The position numbers and the translations under genes were made by a program. A stretch of DNA of 6,686 nucleotides from Candidatus Hydrogenedentota bacterium (lineage in GTDB: Bacteria; Hydrogenedentota; Hydrogenedentia; Hydrogenedentales; SCBR16-9). Within the stretch, counting starts at the first letter, position 1. Each line of letters starts with the position of its first letter. Positions 6,590 to 6,686 of this stretch are shown one piece after another. Where the stretch lies: NCBI GenBank assembly GCA_007116095.1, contig SKJD01000193.1, positions 1 to 6,686 on the forward strand, given 5' to 3'. The notes beneath the pieces are model-generated. The model ran no database searches and was not told where the DNA came from. It was given only the letters and a program-made list of their open reading frames with translations.

Positions 6590-6686
6590 GAGCCGCAGTG
6601 GCTCGGAGCTTAGTCTACCTTTAGAAGAAACGGTGAGGCAATAAGGAAAGGAGGTTACCCGCCAAAGCCTACCTGTGCGGAGCCGA
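6585..6686 (+). ncRNA. Candidate structured RNA, truncated by window end (omega/HEARO-like or group II intron domain)
   Basis: After the multi-hairpin element the sequence changes character. A stem GAGCC (6590-6594)/GGCTC (6600-6604) is followed by purine-rich single-stranded-looking DNA. Then GGTgAGGC (6632-6639, one bulged G) can pair with GCCTACC (6667-6673). This encloses AAGGAAAGG and an imperfect hairpin of GGAGG (6650-6654) with CCCGCC (6658-6663), then CCAAAG. The tract ends with TGTGCGGAGCCGA at the window edge. The run 'AGGAAA, small hairpin, CAAAG, GAGCCGA' resembles what I remember of IscB-associated omega (HEARO) RNAs. GGAAAG...GTTACC...AAAG and GTGCGGAGCCG also occur in group II intron RNAs. 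Neither is proven, and no open frame for IscB or a reverse transcriptase lies in the visible part. Strand is chosen from these motif readings. Confidence 0.3.

Noticed and set aside
6391..6686. CRISPR array or tRNA/rRNA gene
   Set aside because: There are no regularly spaced direct repeats, no cloverleaf with T-arm consensus, and no rRNA-like conserved stretches that I can recognise.

Overview
The window reads as a stretch of Gram-negative-type bacterial chromosome of moderate GC. It carries three intact protein genes, one broken gene end, and repeat-rich non-coding DNA at both edges. The organism cannot be fixed from the sequence. A sulfatase beside a xylose-isomerase-like TIM-barrel enzyme, plus multi-hairpin repeats of the CCCGGGG/CCCCGGG type at the right edge, remind me of PVC-group bacteria (Kiritimatiellota/Lentisphaerota). 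The short palindromes built on GCCTGCG/CGCAGG are also common in proteobacteria. This assignment is a guess from recalled patterns.

Left edge (1-386): palindromic dispersed-repeat sequence, then an AT-rich spacer, then a plus-strand fragment (about 244-357) that reads as the C-terminal tail of an NAD-dependent sugar-nucleotide epimerase/dehydratase with no body upstream. A gene for a sugar phosphate isomerase/epimerase-type TIM-barrel protein follows at 387-1253, with a clear ribosome binding site. It converges, 36 bases apart, on a minus-strand Cys-type sulfatase (1290-2810). The two may serve use of sulfated or otherwise esterified sugars, but they are not in one transcript.

Upstream of the sulfatase on the same strand, 55 bases away, is a large single-chain restriction-modification protein (2866-6099). 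It has an N-terminal PD-(D/E)xK nuclease motif, a central adenine-N6 methylase, and a C-terminal region like the type ISP specificity domain, but no helicase between nuclease and methylase. It looks like a self-contained type IIG-like defence enzyme. A candidate promoter abuts its start codon and suggests a leaderless mRNA.

Right edge (6136-6686): no credible protein gene. It holds two more short repeat units, an AT-rich spacer, a highly structured multi-hairpin element (about 6391-6589) that can fold in two mutually exclusive ways, and a further structured tract running off the window end (about 6585-6686). That tract could be the 5' part of a mobile-element RNA: an IscB-associated omega/HEARO-like RNA or a group II intron domain. 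The identity is unproven. It is the most promising place to look for something new, and it needs the sequence beyond the window.
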